Shown here in pieces: positions 22,037 to 24,608 of a stretch of 24,608 nucleotides of DNA. Numbering within the stretch: the stretch's first letter is position 1; each line of letters begins with the position of its first letter. A program made the translations under genes and the position numbers. The stretch is from Treponema sp. UBA6988 (lineage in GTDB: Bacteria > Spirochaetota > Spirochaetia > Treponematales > Treponemataceae). The notes under the pieces were generated by a model, which was not told where the DNA came from, did not search any database, and saw only the letters and a list, made by a program, of their open reading frames with translations. Location: NCBI GenBank assembly GCA_002448445.1, contig DJYC01000035.1:1-24608 (forward strand), given 5' to 3'.

Positions 22037-22942
22037 CTACACACTATTCCAGTCGGTATTGTGGAGAATGTCCGTTGCCGCAAGGCGTATTTTTTTGACC
22101 GATTCGCTGCCACTTATCTGGGTTTTCTGAATAAAGCCTATGTCGTAGCAGCCCAAGGCATTTCCAGCACTGTGGCATATAAAACCTTCGCGGTAGGGGC
22201 CGTTTTCAAGAACAATCTGGGGGACAAGGCCTATGCCAAGACCAAGGGCAGCAAGGGCCATAACCGCTTCGTTACCCTCCGCCTCTGCCGCAACAATGGG
22301 CTTAACATTCCGGCTCTTTATCCAAGAGTCAAAGCGGGAACGGGCAAGACCAGCCTTTGGAAGAATAAGGGGAACAGATTCAACTATATCCTGGGGACTG
22401 CCAGAAACCTTTACATAAGGCCCGGAAGAACCAGCCGCAAAGACAAGCGGACTTTTCCTTACCGGTATGCAGTCAAAAGCGTCTATCCTTGCATCAGAAA
22501 TGGCCGCAACAGCAAGCTCCGCCCTACCCTGCCTTATAGCATCAGGGGCAAGGGCAGGATCTCCTGTTTCCACGCTAAGCCTTACCTCCGGGTACTTGGC
22601 ATTCAGCCTTTTTACAAAGGGAGGCATTATTGTGTAGCAGGCAGTAACGCTCGCAAAGACGTGCAGGGTTCCCCTAACAAGATTGTCCTTGTGCCTAAAG
22701 CCTTCCATCAGTTCATTCTGTTCTGCAAGGCATTTCTTTGCAAAAGCAGCAAATTTCTTTCCGTCTTCTGTTAAAGAAACATCGTGTCCTTCGCGGTCGC
22801 AAAGAGTAACGCCGGTTTCCGTTTCCAAGCGGTTCACAAGACGGCTAAAAGCGGAAGGGCTTAAGTTTACCTTTTGGGCAGACTTTGTAAAATGAAGGGT
22901 AGAAGAAAGTTCCAAAAAAGCGTTCAGTTCAAAAAAATCCAT
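22037..22942 (-). CDS. ilvY: LysR-family regulator, IlvY-like
   Basis: A 301-residue LysR protein. The winged HTH at 1-60 contains LHFTKSAQKVNLSPSAFSRL. The effector domain shows the IlvY-typical FASVTACYTIMPPFVKRL, ETGDPALAPDAIRQGRAELA and EGNEAVMALAALGLGIGLVP. In enterobacteria IlvY activates ilvC in response to acetolactate and acetohydroxybutyrate. No ilvC is in the window, so the target is elsewhere or the role has shifted. The start is 2 bp after the nth stop, with AAGGA inside the end of nth; the two are co-transcribed. Confidence 0.88.
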   Translation of the reverse strand: MDFFELNAFLELSSTLHFTKSAQKVNLSPSAFSRLVNRLETETGVTLCDREGHDVSLTEDGKKFAAFAKKCLAEQNELMEGFRHKDNLVRGTLHVFASVTACYTIMPPFVKRLNAKYPEVRLSVETGDPALAPDAIRQGRAELAVAAISDARIDAFDCIPVRKSPLVFAAGSSGPYVKVSGSPQDIVESVPLILPKAGLARSRFDSWIKSRNVKPIVAAEAEGNEAVMALAALGLGIGLVPQIVLENGPYREGFICHSAGNALGCYDIGFIQKTQISGSESVKKIRLAATDILHNTDWNSV

Positions 22943-22944
22943 TT

Positions 22945-23613
22945 TTAGTCCTTCTTTCCTTTGGACAGGCTTCTGTTAAAAAGGCATAAGTCGCTAATTA
23001 TGCAGTCGCCGCATTTGGGTGAACGGGCAGTGCATGTATAGCGTCCGTGTAGCAAAAGCCAGTGGTGGGCGTTCAAGAGATATTTCTTTGGCACCCGCTC
23101 CAAAAGAGAAAGCTCCACTTGCTCTGGGGTAGAACCAGAAGCAATGCCTGTTTTGGGACAGACGCGCAAAAGATGAGTGTCTACAGGCATTGTGGGCTGG
23201 TTAAAAACTGCATTAAGCACAACATTGGCGGTTTTTCTGCCAACTCCGGGGAGGGACATAAGTTCTTCCCTTGATTGCGGTATTTCTGAATTGAATTCTT
23301 CTATTAACTTTTTGCTTAGGGCAAGAATATGGTCTGCCTTTGAATTGTAGAGCCCTATTGATTTTATGTAGCCAATTAAGCCGTCGCGCCCCAAGGCAAG
23401 CATCTGCTTTGGGGTCTTTACCTTTTTGTAAAGAGGAGCCGTGGCAGCATTTACGCTTTTGTCCGTAGCCTGAGCCGAAAGCACCACGCTTACCAAAAAG
23501 CAGTAAGGGTTTGGCGCAAGAAGCTCAGGCTTTGGGGAAGGATTTTGCTGCTCCAGCCTGGAAAAGACAAGTTCCATTTCTCCAGCTGTCAAAAGTTCTT
23601 TTTGATTCTTCAA
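22945..23613 (-). CDS. nth: Endonuclease III
   Basis: A base-excision-repair DNA glycosylase/AP lyase of about 222 residues. It shows PYCFLVSVVLSAQATDKSVN, the helix-hairpin-helix LPGVGRKTANVVL with the catalytic Lys, the catalytic Asp in VDTHLLRV, and a C-terminal [4Fe-4S] ligand set with Nth spacing C-x6-C-x2-C-x5-C (CTARSPKCGDCIISDLC). The frame stays open upstream to 23781 but crosses the interspersed repeat, so that part is not coding. TTG at 23613 has AGAGG 5 nt upstream; ATG at 23577 (210 residues, GGAG only 2 nt away) is the alternative start. Confidence 0.92.
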   Translation of the reverse strand: MKNQKELLTAGEMELVFSRLEQQNPSPKPELLAPNPYCFLVSVVLSAQATDKSVNAATAPLYKKVKTPKQMLALGRDGLIGYIKSIGLYNSKADHILALSKKLIEEFNSEIPQSREELMSLPGVGRKTANVVLNAVFNQPTMPVDTHLLRVCPKTGIASGSTPEQVELSLLERVPKKYLLNAHHWLLLHGRYTCTARSPKCGDCIISDLCLFNRSLSKGKKD

Positions 23614-23637
23614 ATTGGCCTCTAATTCCGTATGCAG

Positions 23638-23722
23638 AAAAAAGCGCGGCAGGCACTGGAGGGGCGAGTTGCTTGCAACTCGTTGCGCTAGCAATGGAGG
23701 GGTAGGGCCCCCGGAACCCCGC
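23638..23722 (+). repeat. Structured interspersed repeat, copy 2
   Basis: The element starts AAAAAAGCGCGGCAGG like copy 1 at 9789. GGGG (23661-23664) pairs with CCCC (23717-23720) around three hairpins: CGAGTTGC-TT-GCAACTCG (23665-23682), TTGC-GCTA-GCAA (23683-23694) and GGGG-TAGGG-CCCC (23699-23711). Between hairpins 2 and 3 both copies keep TGGAG. It lies in the roughly 200-bp metK-nth gap, where nothing else is evident. Confidence 0.8.
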
Positions 23723-23812
23723 AAGCGCCACACACAAGGCACAAAGGGCAGCAGAAGAAATGCCCAGAAATGCAAATTCAAGTGCCGCCCAAAAAACTAA
23801 AATTCCCTAAAA

Positions 23813-24608
23813 CTACTTTATCTCCGCAAGAAGTTCCTTTACCTTGTCCGTCTTTTCCCATGGGAATTCACTGCGGCCAAAGTGTCCGTAACTTGCGGTT
23901 GCGCTGTAGATTGGGCGCTTTAGGTCCAAAGTCTTTACGATTCCGGCAGGAGTGCAGTCAAAGACCTTCTTTACAGCCTCTACAATCTTTGCTTCTGGAA
24001 CCTTGCCAGTGCCGAATGTTTCCGCCATTATGCTAACCGGGAATGGAACGCCGATTGCATAAGAAAGCTGAATCTCGCAACGCTCTGCAAGGTCTGCCGC
24101 AACGATGTTCTTTGCAATGTAGCGGGCCATGTATGCAGCCGAGCGGTCAACCTTGGAAGGGTCCTTACCGCTAAAACATCCGCCGCCGTGCCTACCCATA
24201 CCGCCATAAGTGTCAACAATAATCTTGCGTCCCGTAAGACCAGAATCTCCTACGGGGCCTCCAATGCAGAACTGGCCGGTTGGATTTACAAAGAACTTTG
24301 TCTTTTCGTCCAAAAGCCCTGTGGGTTCAAGGACAGGCTTAATCAGCTTGGATATTATAGTAGACTTTATCTCGTCATAAGAAATGCCTGGGTCATGCTG
24401 CTGGGACAAAACAACAGTGTCAATGTGGACAGGCCTGTGTCCCTCGTATTCAAGAGTAACCTGAGCCTTTGAGTCCGGGCGGAACCAATTAATAGAACCG
24501 TTCTTCCTAAGCTCAGCAGACTTGAGCATAAGCTTGTGGGCATAGGTAATAGGTGCTGGCATAAGCTCTTCTGTTTCCTTGCAAGCAAAACCGAACATCA
24601 TGCCCTGG
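23813..24608 (-). CDS. metK: S-adenosylmethionine synthetase (partial at right edge)
   Basis: The C-terminal 265 residues or so of MetK. Recognisable are GMMFGFACKETEELMPAPI, the VHIDTVVLSQQHDP strand, the P-loop-like FFVNPTGQFCIGGPVGDSGL segment followed by TGRKIIVDTYGG, and GGGCFSGKDPSKVDRSAAYM. The reading frame continues past the last base (Q-G-M-M, matching the conserved GDQGMMFG), so about one third of the gene lies outside the window. It makes S-adenosylmethionine from ATP and methionine. The C-terminus GHFGRSEFPWEKTD is typical and complete. Confidence 0.97.
   Translation of the reverse strand, partial: QGMMFGFACKETEELMPAPITYAHKLMLKSAELRKNGSINWFRPDSKAQVTLEYEGHRPVHIDTVVLSQQHDPGISYDEIKSTIISKLIKPVLEPTGLLDEKTKFFVNPTGQFCIGGPVGDSGLTGRKIIVDTYGGMGRHGGGCFSGKDPSKVDRSAAYMARYIAKNIVAADLAERCEIQLSYAIGVPFPVSIMAETFGTGKVPEAKIVEAVKKVFDCTPAGIVKTLDLKRPIYSATASYGHFGRSEFPWEKTDKVKELLAEIK

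Noticed and set aside
21863..22774. A 303-codon plus-strand open frame opposite ilvY
   Set aside because: It lies mostly antisense to a well-supported LysR gene, lacks any family pattern and has no suitable start signal.
1..24608. tRNA or rRNA genes
   Set aside because: No cloverleaf with conserved T-arm (GTTCRANNC) and no rRNA signature was recognised on either strand; the cloverleaf-like repeats at 9789 and 23638 lack tRNA features.

Overview
The window looks like part of a spirochaete chromosome, most likely a host-associated Treponema. This is an inference from gene content and style: a double-membrane lipoprotein repertoire, a Cache-type chemoreceptor, a LysM/lytic transglycosylase pair and many AT-rich sigma70-like promoters. 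No rRNA gene or other taxonomic marker is present. All genes are densely packed. Twenty-one coding regions can be supported, one of them (metK) cut by the right edge.

Left third (1-6623): a compact type II CRISPR-Cas locus without csn2 or cas4, hence II-C-like. It holds the end of a 36-bp-repeat array, then, on the minus strand, cas9 - a DUF4143-type ATPase - cas1 - cas2. A tracrRNA gene can be read directly from its anti-repeat and is transcribed divergently from cas9. All catalytic residues of Cas9 (RuvC D7, E649, H901, D904; HNH H735) and Cas1 (E148, H205, E220) are present. The ATPase gene sits between effector and adaptation genes. It is preceded by a 16-bp-arm hairpin right after cas9 and by its own predicted leaderless promoter, so cas1-cas2 may be expressed from the ATPase promoter rather than with cas9. 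The locus is visibly more AT-rich than the genes to its right.

Middle (6647-15506): family 6-type DNA glycosylase; a HTH/membrane/zinc-ribbon regulator; an ArsC-like protein without its catalytic cysteine paired with a PNPOx-fold flavoprotein; a second HTH protein followed by a small lipoprotein; an alpha/beta hydrolase; a chemoreceptor followed at 7 bp by a cytoplasmic GH5 glycosidase; an RsmI-like methyltransferase; and shikimate kinase. Several first genes of transcription units start 6-7 nt after a good -10 box with no Shine-Dalgarno, which predicts leaderless mRNAs.

Right (15515-24608), all minus strand: SlyD with a 10-cysteine glycine-rich tail, a NifU C-terminal-type scaffold, a lytic transglycosylase, a membrane LysM protein whose cytoplasmic N-terminus looks like an Hsp70 substrate-binding domain, a secreted repeat protein, IlvY, endonuclease III and the C-terminal two thirds of MetK. 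Two copies of one structured, interspersed repeat (9789-9870 and 23638-23722) share three hairpins inside a closing GGGG/CCCC stem, with stem sequences that differ but still pair.

The most interesting items are the CRISPR locus (interleaved cas9/tracrRNA promoters, ATPase insertion, inverted half-repeat beside the array), the covarying repeat element, the Hsp70-SBD/LysM fusion and the leaderless-start pattern.
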